From contig OZ038471.1 of NCBI GenBank assembly GCA_964036295.1, forward strand, positions 6,012,001 to 6,076,000: DNA of 64,000 nt, written 5' to 3'. Source of the DNA: Plumapathes pennacea (taxonomy: Eukaryota; Cnidaria; Anthozoa; Antipatharia; Myriopathidae). The notes beneath the pieces are model-generated. The model had not been told where the DNA came from. It saw only the letters and a program-made list of their open reading frames with translations, and ran no database searches. Shown here piece by piece: positions 1-12,494 of the stretch; position 1 is the stretch's first letter, and every line of letters begins with the position of its first letter. The position numbers and the translations under genes are program-made.

Positions 1-153
1 CATAAAACAGTACGGACCAGACTAAGTCCGAGTGCCTCCGGACTAAGTGCAGACTCAAAAGTTGTTTTGAAACGCCTTTGCTAAAGTCACAATTATGTGC
101 ATATCCTTTCCCTTCGCTTTAGAAGGGCATCCGCGATGTATCAGCGGCCTCCA

Positions 154-737
154 TTATTCCTTTGCAGCTGAATCGGGAGGCAAAGAGCGGTGGAAAATCA
201 ACACGACCAGCATACCGGCCAGAGACAACGAGCCAAGTGAAAGAGCGTACACAGTGCGTATGTAGTTACCACAATCCTCGCAGTTGTCCCTGAGAAGGAC
301 GTAAAATCAATTTTAAATTGATAAATATTAATAAATAAAAATATGTTATTAATAAATACTATTACTGTGTATTAATAAATATTAATACCTACAAAAAATA
401 AAATAAATGTATATATATATTTTTTTCTTTTTTTTATATACATAATTTTCTTCAAACAAATTTGCACTGACACTGGTATTGTATGAATCATGGTAATTAC
501 CTGTCTTCTGGATAAAAGGCTTGTATTATCACGTACAGCACTGCACATAACGTTTTTTGATTGATCGTCGCAAACGAGAACACGAAGCCGGATGACTCCT
601 GAAGCAAGGACATGGCATACAATTACAACAAATGCTTGCGATGACAATAACAATAAAAGTGACAAAGAAAACAACATAAAAATGAAAATGACTTTGTAGT
701 AATGAAATTAACTGCCCCATTGATTAATCCACAAAAA

Positions 738-780
<43 letters not shown>

Positions 781-3700
781 GCGCACACACACACAAACTG
801 ACACTATATAAAGAAACAAACCTTATTTTTTCGTACAGCGTCTGTGATAAGTGACAATGCCATGACGTACATCGCAGAAGCAGAGCATCCACTCAAAACA
901 ATGGGGGCGTAGACCATCTGCTTTGTGGACGGAGTGACGTAATAAAACCAGACCGCTGACCCAATACCAAGTCCGGCTGAAAGGGTATAGGTCAACTGGA
1001 ACATAACACGTGGCTCATAAGTTTTTGCTCACCAATCGCAAGTCCATATAAAGAAGATTTTCAGCAGACTTGGGTTGACCTGAGAATCCGTTTGCCCAAG
1101 GCCTGCATAAGGTCATTACGGCCAATATGTTCACGCATACTCGCACGAGTACTTGAACACATTTTAGATAGCTAAAGCAAGAAGCCAAGAACGACGACAG
1201 CATTCTCGTCAAAATAACAAATCTGATTGCAAAGACATTTAAGGCGCTCGTGATTATGTAAGAGTGACGTAATCTTAGGGGCGTCGTGCTCTCCACGCGA
1301 TTCCTTTTTTCCCTTGGTTCCCCGTGTTGTCATCGCCGTCCTAGCTTAAGCGCCCTAATACAAAGAGGTTATTACACGGGAAGGAGTGCAATACGGCGAA
1401 GTACTTTTACGAGTCGGTTTTATTTTTTCGAGCCTGCTTCAGGCGAGAAAAAATAAAACTGACGAGTAAAAATACAGCCGTATTGCACAACTTTTCGTGT
1501 AATAAATTGTTTATTACACGACAAACGAAGCAGGGCAAACATTCTCGCCGCGCGCAAAATGGAACAAAAAAATGACGCGTTCGTAAACTTTGCTTGCGAA
1601 AACTGATCACGTAAGCTAATAAACCAGTTGATCTGGTTCCTGACGAGTGCAATACGCTCCCATCTTTGCACTCGTTTTGGCCCGTATTTGCACTCGAAAA
1701 TGTGAAGTCGTGTAATAAATGTTGTTACAGCCATTCCACTGAAAACAACAATATCGTGTAAGCGTTTCTGCTTCAAGAATCCGGTGTATCACTTTGTAAA
1801 CAGGTGTTTTTCTTGGAACTTTTTTACCACTATGCAAGTATTTTTGGTCTTCTTACCTTTTTACCAATTATTAGGTTCAACTTCTTGGAAACAGCAGTTC
1901 CGCACAAGCCGCCAAGCAAATACACCAGTGGAAAGTAAGCTATAGCTTCCTAGGGGCGAAAGACAGCAGGTCAGAAACCGATAGTTTACCTTCCAGCAGG
2001 TCTTCCTAAGAGTGTTCACTTTGTGATTGAAATTAGCTAGCAGAAAATTGTCTCATGTTTTACTTGAAATATTTCTACAAACAAAAATCGATGAAAGGCT
2101 TTGAAAATTTCGCAAGAGCAAACATGTATCTGTAGACGACTTTGAAAATCCAATATTTTATTAGCAATGGACATAATAAGAAAGTTCTTCAAAACGTGAA
2201 ATACAAATTTGGTAGCATTAATCTGATACAGGTTCATTGAGAACACTTGCTGATGAACATGGAGCCAGTTAAGTTAAATACTTCAAAATCTGGCATTTCA
2301 AAAGCTCTACGTGCTTGATACGACAACAACAATAACAACAAGCAAACAACAACACATCTAAGTAACCCTAAGCCTAAGGCCTAAAAGCATATCAGACAAA
2401 TGCTCTTGTCTGTCCCTATATCAAAGCTGACTTTCAACTGTTCAGCAAGTCTGGCCTTCGCTTCTTTTCTTCAAGTAGATTAGCTGGTAGAAAATGACTT
2501 CATCTCTAGTTCAGAATTTATAAAGACAAACACTTTAAGAACATGATTTTACAAAAAGTAAAGAAAATGTATCAGCAGCACAACGTAAACATTACAATTA
2601 CCTTCGAGAAATGGAGATGATCCAGGATATACAAAGCCATATATGAGTACGCCATGTTCTCAAACAAACGGGCAAACACAGTCATAAAAGTAACCTGTGG
2701 AGAGACAAATAAAATTAGGGTTTAAAACAAACCAAAGGCATTGTGATATTCAGCCGCCATTGAACTGAAACAGAATGTTTGATTTTGTCACACTCTTTAC
2801 TATGGATAGCCTGTTTGTACCAATTTGAGTATCTTTTTGCGTGGGTTTCAAAACCATAGTAGAAACATGAGCTGGTATCTATAACACTTACAAACAGTAT
2901 AATTATGCTGTTTTTTACGCCTCAGTTTAAGCTGATTAATTAAAAATATCCCCTCACTTTACCACTCATACATATTTTTTTTATTAAAAGGTTAAGAGAA
3001 TCTGCATTTTGAGCTTCGGCAGCTCTTACCTTGTAGAGACTCGGATCTTTCAGCCAGGCTACTGTTCCTTTGGGAGTTTCCACTTCTCTAACTTCTGTGT
3101 GAGACGCATTAATGATTCTTGACAGCTTATTAGCCTCGGGAGCTTCTGTGATATTATCCGACGTCTTTAGGCTTCCCTCGACCTCTTCCTCCATCACCAC
3201 GATACTGTCAAACGCAAAAGAGTCTCGTTGTATTGTTTGGTCGTCTTTTCTATCCTGTTTGTGCATGATTTCGACGTTTTCTTCCTCGGTTTTACTGATA
3301 GTAACTATGTCGCCTTCAGAGGAATCGACGACGGGGTTCATCTTTACATACGTGGGCAAGTGCCAAACTGAAAACTTTCGTTCCCGACTGACTCTGCGGT
3401 CTGTTTCAAGAAGAAGAAGAAGAAGAAGAAGAAGAAGAAGAAGAAGAAGAAGAAGAAAAACAACAAAAACAAAAACAAAAACAAAAACAACATTAAACAA
3501 ACACCGCAGTCATTTACAATTGGTCAGTGGTGTTTTGTCAACTGTCATGGATTCGTTCTACAAACGAGTTCTGAAAGAGTTTATACACAGTCTTCTTACC
3601 TTGGTCGACATCAAGAAGACTATTTCCCTCTGTTGCACGACTGTCGGACAACTGATATGATTGCGCTTCTGGTTCTCTGACCTCAAGAGCTAAAACTAAC

Positions 3701-6700
3701 ATGACCAGTTGAATCAATGAAAGGTTGTACTAAACCACAGCTCACACCGGACTTAAATGAGAAATATATCACTAAAATGTAGTGAAGCAATGATGATTAT
3801 AAACTGACTTTACCGATCACACAAAAGACACACTGTATCTTACACTAGTCTAACCCAGCCCGATGTCTGTCTTAAGCCTGAAAGTAAGAATATTTCACTC
3901 ACAAAACGACTTCCTTGATTTTTAGTGGAACAAGTTATCTTTTAAACTGGTCAAAATCCGGACGTTTATTGGCAAGAGAATTTGAAATAAATATCCGGTC
4001 AAACCTGGATTTATATGGAGTTTAGCTTCTAAATCCGACCAGGTGCGATGCTCAACCGTAAATTGCCCAACGTTATCGCCACAAGTTGATGAATTATTAC
4101 CTGGGTCATCACTTTTGGGACGAACATCTTTCTGCAGTTCCCTTTCGTGGATCTCAAAAGGAACGAGGTGTGCAGACAATTTTCGTATCACTGAGGATGT
4201 CTTTCTCTGATTGTCGTTATCTGAGACTGAAAAAAAAAAAGAATAGAAATGAAAGAGAGAAGAGGGAGGGGGGGGGGGGGGGATTGGGGGCGGAAGGATT
4301 GAGGGAAAGAAATGATAAAAGGCATCCGAAAAGCCTAATACAGGGACACACGTCAAAAAAAAAAAAACAAAAACAAAAACAAAACAAGAACAAACAAACA
4401 AGTATATTATTATCTTATTGAGAAAGAAGGGGAAGAAACGGAAAAAGGCAATGTTGATTAGGATTTATACATACAATATAAAAACAAAGGCACAGACACA
4501 TGTTGGACAAAAAAATATGCAATATCTCTCAACTGAAGCTAGGTGTTTATTTATTCTTAATAGAAACATCGTGAGCAAGACAATGTAGAACAAACAAGCA
4601 CTATCTGAACGAACCTTCTGTTGTCCCTGGTGATTCTCCGAGGCCGAATATTACTTTAACATTATAAAGTCCGGCTAAACTACAGACGACACTCGCGCGC
4701 TGAAAGAGAGACAAAGAATGTAGAATGTAGATAGCTAACGCAACTGTAGTCTCTTTGTAATGTTTGATTCGTTCTATTTGATCCCAAGTGATAAATTCTT
4801 ACCCTCTGACTTTTCTTTACTTTGGATTCCTTCGTTATGATGTGGAACAATGAAGCGCAGACAATACCTACTGCTGTGAGTGTGACAGTTATTATCTGCA
4901 ACAAAATGACGGAGTACGCGTCTTATGTAAAGTTAAACTTCAAACTGCAATAGTGCTTGTATGTTTTCTGCTTCTTTCTGTACCATTCTTTCTCTCTGTC
5001 TATCTGGCTCGTAGACTAATACCTCGCTCACACCAATGCTTAAACCTGTTTGAAAGGTGTTTAATAAAACTTGTTTAGTTAGGTCGGCTGTTCGTAATGC
5101 ACACACGGCAAAACTATACTGGTTTAGAACCTGTGCGAGGTGGTGTAAAATGTTGTGTAACTAACACAAAATCAAAACAGGTTTTAGAAAACGCAGTCTA
5201 GTAAACTTTTTTATTTTTTGATTTTTTTATTTAAACATATTTGGGCGTTTACCCCAAGAACTCATGGCTCATCGAGGGGGCTTACGTATACATAAATTTT
5301 ACGGTTTTACAGTCAAATATTAATAGATGAGAATAAAGTATAAAGAACCACAAATACACAAATGCACACACAACACACACGAGGATCATAAACGGATATA
5401 AAGTTAGAAGAAAAAGAGGAGAAAGAGGAAAAAGACCGCTGGCACTCCTGTTAAACTCCTAGTAAACTTGGTTTAATTAAACAGGTTTAGTTGGTGTGAA
5501 TAGGGTATAAGAAACCTTTTTTAAAGGAATTACTATTAAATATTTTTTATTCTCATCTAAGGACTAATCTTATAAAGAAATGCAAAACTGTCTGAGAGCA
5601 TGGTTTTATGTAATTCTTTTATCCTCTCACGAGTAATCAACGCACTATACACATCAATAACTCCCAGACCGTTGAACCAATAACGTTTTCGCAAGGAGAA
5701 AATACTGAAATGACTTTCAAAAAAACTTGCATATCCAGCAACAGAGTATCGGTGACAAGTAACTAGCCAGATTTGGAATATCGGAGCTCACTTTAATATG
5801 TCACTATGTGTACTTACCATGAACTCTTTCCAGTTATTTGCTGACAAATCTCCTTGGCGACTTTGTCCCAACACAACCAACGCTGTGACGCAAGACAAAA
5901 TGCCTCCAATGTAGGAAAACCCTGTCCTGAAAAGAGTTAAAATGCAAGTCCAAATGATCATTAAATGATTTCTCGGTAATAGAATGAAAACAGAACTCGA
6001 ATGATTATCTCTCTGAGCAAATTAATTACAGTAAGCGACGAGAGGTTTCACTAATAGTAACTTGACTGAGAAACCAATCGCGGTAAACGTTGGTCACTGG
6101 TCGCGTGCATAAGGGTGGTGGTCGCTTACGAGAGGTGGTCGCTCAGAGAGGTTCCACTGTCTGTTGTTTTGTGCATTTTACACGTTGGACAATTCTGCCA
6201 GTTACTCTGATATATTATCTGTATTACCCTAATACCAGTAAAAAGGAATAATCTGAGTCTGTAAAAAAAATAAGGATATCATGGTCCCGGCAAATGCATA
6301 ACTTCAACATAATGTGCTTATGGGAACATTGATCCACCTTTAATATACATTTTAATGTGTTTTATTTTTTGTATTGGCTACAGTTGTCAAATAATCCCAG
6401 GGTTTTCCAATATTAATCTTTTTACTCCCAAGATTGATCAACTTCGTTTCCTCCAGTCAGTTTCTAATCAAAGATATATCACACAGTTTGGAGAACTTGG
6501 CTTCATAGTTTGCTCAGATGAAATCTGATTATACTATTAATTCTCACCACATCACTCGTACGTTTTCTTCTTAAAAGGTTGGGAGAATTTACAATTTCAG
6601 CTTAAGAGTTTTAAAAGGGTTAAGGAACGGCAGTATTTATATTCAACAAAACTAACTGTTATACTTACCTGAAAATGCTGAGGGTCACGGCCTCCTGCTC

Positions 6701-7189
6701 ATTTTTAGCAACGTCAGGGAAGATCGAATAATGGCTTACTTCGGCAGCTCCGTAGAAAAAATACAGCACCGTGTACGTAAAGAGAAAGTAAGCGAATGCC
6801 ACCCAGTTTGAAGTCGACTCGGTACATATCGCGCAACGTCCGAATGCAGACACAAAGCCAAATACCAAGAAAACAAGCGCGACTAAATGCCAGCTCTTCC
6901 GTCTTCCCACTCTACGAGACAGTAGTGGAACACTGATCTTGTCACAGCAATAACCAAAGAGGACACAAGAGATGAAACTGCCAACCTGTCCTGCCACGAA
7001 TACAAAACCTGCCTGGCTGTTGGAGAGCCCTGCCACTCGCATGTAGAAAAGTAGACCAAACGAGGACGTTGTTTGTCTGATCAAGTCGTTGTAGAAATTT
7101 CCAACGCCGCAGGAAAGAAGCTGTTTCAGTGGAGTTCGCGGTTTAACACTGAGTTCGACGTTATTTTCCATGTCGCCCGTTTTCTGCAT
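154..7189 (-). CDS. MFSD12: MFSD12-like major facilitator transporter, 12 coding exons
   Basis: Polytopic MFS_2/GPH-type transporter. Vertebrate MFSD12 is a lysosomal/melanosomal protein needed for cysteine import; the same role here is inference. Coding exons, 5' to 3' on the minus strand: 7189-6669, 5926-5818, 4895-4803, 4699-4615, 4226-4101, 3689-3600, 3400-3030, 2694-2602, 1949-1857, 995-822, 598-501, 289-154. All have GT/AG borders and the phases close to 1989 nt (662 residues plus TAA). Exon 1 carries the family signatures FYNDL, GRRKSWHLV and AEVSHYSIFPDV. Later exons carry FARLFENMAYSYMALYI, EAIAYFPLVYLLGG, ALSLITDAVRKNK and SGFVFSFATINQK, then a CEDC-containing last loop and a final helix. 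The ATG directly follows an acceptor AG, so the 5' UTR is split. The central loop is unusually long and acidic (exons 4226-4101, 3689-3600 and 3400-3030). Assembled by eye; exon edges could shift slightly. Confidence 0.88.
743..797. repeat. (CA)n microsatellite
   Basis: Near-perfect CA/CG dinucleotide run in the intron between the 822-995 and 501-598 exons of the MFSD12-like gene. Confidence 0.9.
1367..1507. repeat. Foldback element (MITE-like) in MFSD12-like intron
   Basis: An outer inverted repeat pairs TTATTACACG...GTGCAATACGGC with GCCGTATTGCAC...CGTGTAATAA. Inside it a second palindrome pairs GGTTTTATTTTTTCGAGCC with GGCGAGAAAAAATAAAACT around a TGCTTCA-type loop. Related GTGTAATAA motifs recur to about 1720, so the element or its neighbours may extend further. 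No coding capacity was seen. Confidence 0.6.
3409..3492. repeat. (AAG)n followed by (AAAAAC)n microsatellite
   Basis: A run of about 16 AAG triplets followed by AAAAAC repeats. It lies immediately upstream, in gene orientation, of the acceptor for the 3400-3030 exon of the MFSD12-like gene and so forms its pyrimidine tract on the minus strand. Confidence 0.85.
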
Positions 7190-7892
7190 CTGAAAGACGA
7201 CAATTTATAATCAAAGTCCTGCGAGCTTGCACATCTGATTTTTTTGAGAAAAAAAAAATCCCTACCTTTGCATCGGCCGCTTTTCCCTAACGTGTGTAAA
7301 GGCTATAGCCTGCCAGTTTGATAACCGTAGCACTTCGAGGATTAGGTTTGTAAAATTGCCGTTGTAGGGGTTTTGACAGACGTACAAAGATTGATCAAAG
7401 GTTGACAGAATAAATATGCAATCAATTAGAATTTGCATTGCAAAGGCGTCCTGCTTTTTCAATATGAAATCCCTCATACGTAGTAAGCTACAGACTTCTC
7501 AGACTTATTCTAACGTTCAATAAGATCATCCATTATTGAGGTCTTAATCAGAGAGAAGACACAATTTCGCAATGGACTACCAGAAGAGGAGACTGACCCT
7601 GTGTATATATTTAAAAGTGTTTTGATCGTGAATATATCAACGGCCACGAATAACGTTTCATAAGACTACTGAATCCAATTCAGTCAAATATGAACTAAAA
7701 GCCCCATTTACACTTGAAACTCTATTTCGAATGCAATGTTCCATTTTTTATTATCCCGGATCCTTTTCTCTCCGGATTCACTAAAAGTGACACTGGATTC
7801 ACAAAAACAAAAACTAAAAAAATAAAAACGCTTAATTCACAAATCCGGATAAATTCGCTCTAGTGTAAAGGGAGCTTCAATGGCATACATAC

Positions 7893-8127
7893 CTGTTCCC
7901 CTCGAGGTCCACTACTCAAATCATGATCAGCAGGGTTGAACCGTCTGTGGGTAGACATACGGTTGTTTATCAACTAAGAGAGCTGTAGCTAAAAATACAT
8001 ATCCATATATGTCATTTACGTCAGCAATGACACACTCGGAGCACCACACGATCCGAAGCAAACTTCTCATGCATGGCAGTCCGTCGATCAACTTCAATTT
8101 TCTCCTTTGGTTTCTAACCAAAAACAT
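7893..8127 (-). other. Possible 5' UTR exon of the MFSD12-like gene
   Basis: A strong minus-strand donor (AACAG then GTATGT) lies at 7893. It is the best candidate for a non-coding first exon feeding the acceptor just before the ATG at 7189. A second weaker donor (AAAG then GTAGGG) lies near 7263. The upstream limit is a guess; no promoter element was recognised. Confidence 0.3.
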
Positions 8128-8284
8128 ATCGTACAGTTAGGAGAACACGCCGTTTGGTACCTCGCTCGGATAAACGATGAGTAAACTATTAGTTCGCATG
8201 CGTTTTCTTTTTGAAAGGTTGGGAGAATCTGTATTTTGAGCGAATGATCTTAGAAACACATCTGTACGTGCGTAACCTTGGAAA

Positions 8285-8384
8285 AATTTACCTTCCGGCG
8301 AATTTACCTTCCGGCGAATTTACCTTCCGGCAAATTTACCTTCAAGCGAATTTACCTTCCGGCGAATTACCTTCCAGCGAATTC
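8285..8384. repeat. 16-bp minisatellite, about six to seven copies
   Basis: Imperfect tandem copies of AATTTACCTTCCGGCG, with drift to AAGCG and CAGCG in later units. Any open frame through it comes from the repeat and is not a gene. Confidence 0.85.
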
Positions 8385-8879
8385 TGCCGTGGTCAACATC
8401 ACGTTCACCGGACTCTGGGGTCACACTGTGTATAAACAACATAGATGATGACGCACAGCTGTTTTTGTGTTCTTGCTGTCACATGTTTACCACGAAGTAA
8501 TGTTGCTTGATGTTATTCCAGCTTGATTTTCTACATCATTCTAGCATAAGAATCACTGAAGAAACATCCACTAAAAAGTCAAACTAGCTTAACGATACAG
8601 TCATGTTTTCGCAGGAAAAGCTCTTTGGATGCACGTGTTGTTTGCGCCATGGCACGGCATCAAAACACATGACACATTCGCAAAATCTAAATCAAGCGAA
8701 CTTCACTTAACCTTGACATCATCCTGTTGTGTGAAATCTGTGGAAGGTGACCAGATTTGAAGATGAGCTAAAGTTATTACTATAATTCTTTAGCCTGCGT
8801 TGTGATTTTTTTGTCAGGGAAGGGGAATTTGTCGCCGAGAAATCAAGAGTGTCAAAGTTATCATTCACAGGTCTTGTTA

Positions 8880-9165
8880 CTGTAAAGAGACCCTCTCACC
8901 GTAGATGTTTTGCACGCCCATGTTTATATTTACACCCGGAGCTCGACTTTCCTGAGGCGCGCACGTTATGACTGATCGATCTGACTGTCGCTGTTTGCCG
9001 TATTCAATATACTTTTTGAGTTTGTGCTGCTTTATTTCGCGATAGTATGTAGAAAAAAAAAAAAAAAAAGAAAAAAAAAAGAGATCCACCATTTTCGTAT
9101 GACATGAAAATGGCCGCCGTCTGTCACTGGGTGCGCAAAGCATCTACGGTGAGAGAGTCTCTTTG
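8880..9165. mobile_element. Short inverted-repeat element (MITE candidate)
   Basis: The left end (AAAGAGACCCTCTCACCGTA then GATGTTTTGCAC) is the reverse complement, with few mismatches, of the right end (GTGCGCAAAGCATC then TACGGTGAGAGAGTCTCTTT). The terminal repeats are about 30 bp over a roughly 285-bp span. The interior is non-coding and includes an A-rich run near 9053. No clear target-site duplication was found. Confidence 0.5.
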
Positions 9166-9555
9166 ATTGATTCTTAATTTGCTTCGCATCATTGTTTTTA
9201 CTTTAATGTTTGTTTGGTAACCACTGCAGGTGATGGGCAGAAAAAGTTTCATTTTTATACATGTGGTAGCGTTCAATATATGTTTCCACACAAATCTTCC
9301 CCGCGAATGAATCCCTGATTTCCCAACTAAATTTCAACGTCACATCACATCAAATAGAAATAATAAAAACCTAGATGATCATCATTTTAGTGATATTCTG
9401 TGTTATTGTACCTTTTTCCCTGTTCTTTTGCCGAACCATTTTGAGATGATACTTCTGAACAATCCAACAAAAAGATTGAACCAGTGGAAAAGAGCCGCGC
9501 AGTTTCAATACCTGCGGAAATCAGCCTATTAAGTACGGTACGCAACGACATGACT

Positions 9556-9746
9556 AAGGGGCACTCGATTGGGTCTATTCCAGAATAGGAATAGCACTGA
9601 AGGTTAGGATGAATCGGAAGCTGTTCAAAATGCAAGCATGGAGGTTTTAAAAACAATTTCGAACAAAATCTCCCCCAGAACAAGCAAAACATTGGTTCAT
9701 TTTAGCTATTCCTATTCCGGACTATTTCTAATCGAACGCACCCTAA
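9556..9746. mobile_element. Imperfect inverted-repeat element (MITE candidate)
   Basis: The left arm ends in TTCCAGAATAGGAATAGC and begins GGGCACTCGATT. The right arm begins GCTATTCCTATTCCGGA and ends ATCGAACGCACCCT. The arms are imperfect reverse complements of about 38 bp. There is no coding content. Confidence 0.45.
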
Positions 9747-9954
9747 GTGTTTTCTGACAACCTGTTGGGAAAAAATATGCTCAAAAAGGGTACGGAGTTT
9801 AAAATTTTCACTTTTCGTGTAGTGCCCGCAAGCAACTAGTGTGAGGAATTCGGTAGCTTCATACGCAGGACACGCGCCATCGTACTGATTTTTCAACGCT
9901 CAAACCCTAAGAAGGTCAACGGTAAGTTTATGTTGTTAAAATGCCCCATGAAGA

Positions 9955-9985
<31 letters not shown>

Positions 9986-10871
9986 GAAAAGAAAGCGATT
10001 TTCAGGTCCATCACATGCCATTTGCGTGAAAGGGGCCCATCATTAATTACAAATAGCTTTGCAACGAAGAAGCTTATTAGCTCCTTCGGCCCATTTTGTT
10101 GTCCCCCGACAGGACGCGTGTCTTTGTACGTCTCAAAACTGCACAAATGTCTTGTTCGAAAAAAATCAAAATTTGCATGCAACAGTGAGTATAGAACGCC
10201 AAACATTAGAGAATCAAGGCGCGCGCATGGTTGCCAGTTTGATACATTTCTCAAGGCATCATTTCAGTACACGACTCATAATGTCATTAGAAAGCATCGA
10301 CACCGACTGTGAGGCCATCCATCCTACCATTTTCCTGTCACTCATTCAGATTTACTATTTTCACATTTTCTATTTTTAGAGTGTTTTCATCAAGCGGTCA
10401 CGCGATCGCAACACTGTCTTAAATAACATGTAATGCCTTTTTGACTACAGAAATGAAAAGAGCACATTCAAATTAGTCCAGATCCAATTGATTGTCCGGG
10501 TTTAGTTTTGGCAAAGTAGCCGCAATTTACAATGCAACCGCATGTTGGTGTACCAAGGTTGTCCACCAACATGGCCGCCAATAACTCGGAACACGAACTG
10601 AAGCTGATGTGTGACTTAGTTTGATTCTCTTTTACTCTAAATCTTTAGCAGTGTAATTTTAACAACTTCTTAATTCAGACCACAAGCATCGATTTTGGGC
10701 GGCCAAAAGCGTGACACACGGCTTTGTTGTCACGGTGTTCAAACGTCCATAGTTCCCGATAGAGACCTCGTATCGACCCAGACTTTTGCAATAATGCATA
10801 ACACATTACAGCCTTGAAAATATCAGTGTATCAGGATTGTAGGATGCGTAACTTCTTAGATAGCTTATTGA

Positions 10872-10974
10872 TGACGTCACGTGAAAACACCCCGGATTCA
10901 AAGAAACCTGATAAGTTATTGAAGTTGTCATCCGGAGTGGGCTTCAGCAGAACAAGGTCACTCCTGAGGCAGAC
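10872..10974 (+). promoter_or_regulatory. Putative proximal promoter/5' UTR, flank class 1 (copy 1)
   Basis: A CRE-like palindrome TGACGTCA (10872-10879) overlaps a CACGTG E-box-like core. The block from AAGAAACCTGATAA (10901) to the ATG matches the sequence before copy 6 (43071-43143) and differs from the flanks of copies 2, 3, 4, 5, 7, 8 and 9. Conservation suggests 5' UTR/promoter; the activity is inferred. Confidence 0.35.
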
Positions 10975-12432
10975 ATGGCGACAAACGACCGGAAGGCGGA
11001 GAAATCCTCGTTAAAAGCCAGCACAGTTTTATCTTTTCTGTCGATTATTTTGTGCGCTTTTGTGGTAGTGCGAGTGGAGGTACTCAACCACAGTTTGACG
11101 CGAACGAACAGTCGAGTTGACGGCTTCGATCAACGACTGCAGACGCTGGAGAATGTCGGCAGAATTATCGAGATCGCCAACATGGACGAGATTCATTCAG
11201 TCGGTAAGTATTGTATATAAAGCTGAACCAGAAAAGCTTAAAAAATCCTCAGTAGCGGCAGCAGCAGCAGCCGTTCATCAGCCAAAAATATATGCCTTTA
11301 GAAAAAATTTTCCTCGGTAAGAGATGGGAGATAGATAGTTTTATATTTCAGCCAACACGCTGAATTGCATAATCAGTTACAAGATATAAAACAGTAATAT
11401 AATCACCTATTTACAAGTAAATAAGATAATAAATCGTTGAAAGTGTTGCTATTAACTACGACTTGTTGTTCGCTCGGCTGCACATGGCTGGGATGAAGGA
11501 CTGGCTAAAACGATTAATGTGAAAACGTGGCAAGTCATAAACTCCCTTGTGCCTTGTATAATAGTGTCCTCGGTGTTTCGGATGAAGCAGGCTAGCGAGT
11601 TTGTGTTGGTCCGAGGATATATCATCGATCTCTTGGATTGGCAGTGTAAACATAAAATCATTAAACCAAAACACAAGGGGAGGGAGGGGAAGAGCTACAT
11701 ATCTTCAGGGTTTCACAAGTATCCCCTTAAGCCTGGGCTAGTCTTAAATAAAGTGATTTTTTTTTTTGTCCATTCTGTTTACCTTTTATCTTTTTGCCCT
11801 CAAAAAGAGTTGGCGGTGTTCTGATATCAGAAACGGTACCTACAATCCTGGGCAAAAGTATGTGAGACAGAAAAAAGAAAATGCTATTTTTTCACCATCA
11901 CCCTGTGTTCAACAACGAAAGTGGCTCCTTTTCCGAAACCTAACCCTTCCCCCATACGGGAGACAGTGCACTTTGTGCACACTCAATCATCATTGTATAG
12001 GGGAGGGGGACGGGAAGCATCAAAGTTTCATAATTTTCAGATAAATTGCTCAGTGTCCGAACACCTTTGATCAGGATTGTAGTCTCACAAATCTCAAAGT
12101 CCTCGAGACTTCTATGTGAACAAACTGAGCATTGTCTACTCCCGGTAATCAACTTGAACTTTAAAACAGTCTTGTTGACATAAATATTGTGCTGATACGT
12201 GCTTCGGAAAGGAAATCCGCCTTAGATATTATCGGACCACAGAGAGGGAAGATCAAACTGCCGAATGACAGAAATTTACACTGAAACAGACACCTGCTGA
12301 GTATGAAAACCAAGCAATATGCACACGCACACAAATCTGACAGGAAGAAATGGAAATCCCACTTTTATCAAACAGAAAATCCGAAAGAGTTATATGGAAT
12401 ACTCAAGTGCGCAAGCTTCCGTAAGACAGCTG

Positions 12433-12494
<62 letters not shown>

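Larger units (their letters stand above)
8128..10900. other. Intergenic spacer between the MFSD12-like gene and the ficolin-like array
   Basis: Besides the minisatellite and the two inverted-repeat elements, I see only poly-A runs (around 9053 and 9965) and no convincing splice-framed exon on either strand. Confidence 0.5.

Noticed and set aside
3112..3660. Plus-strand open frame opposite MFSD12-like exons, with an Arg-rich run
   Set aside because: The Arg run is the AAG/AGA microsatellite, and the frame overlaps well-supported minus-strand exons.
8211..8435. Small open frame through the 16-bp repeats
   Set aside because: A 16-bp unit rotates the frame through a repetitive peptide. There is no homology or splice support.
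10059..10379. Plus-strand open frames around 9.9-10.4 kb
   Set aside because: No domain, no splice-consistent extension and no similarity to neighbouring genes. Likely chance open frames next to a poly-A tract.
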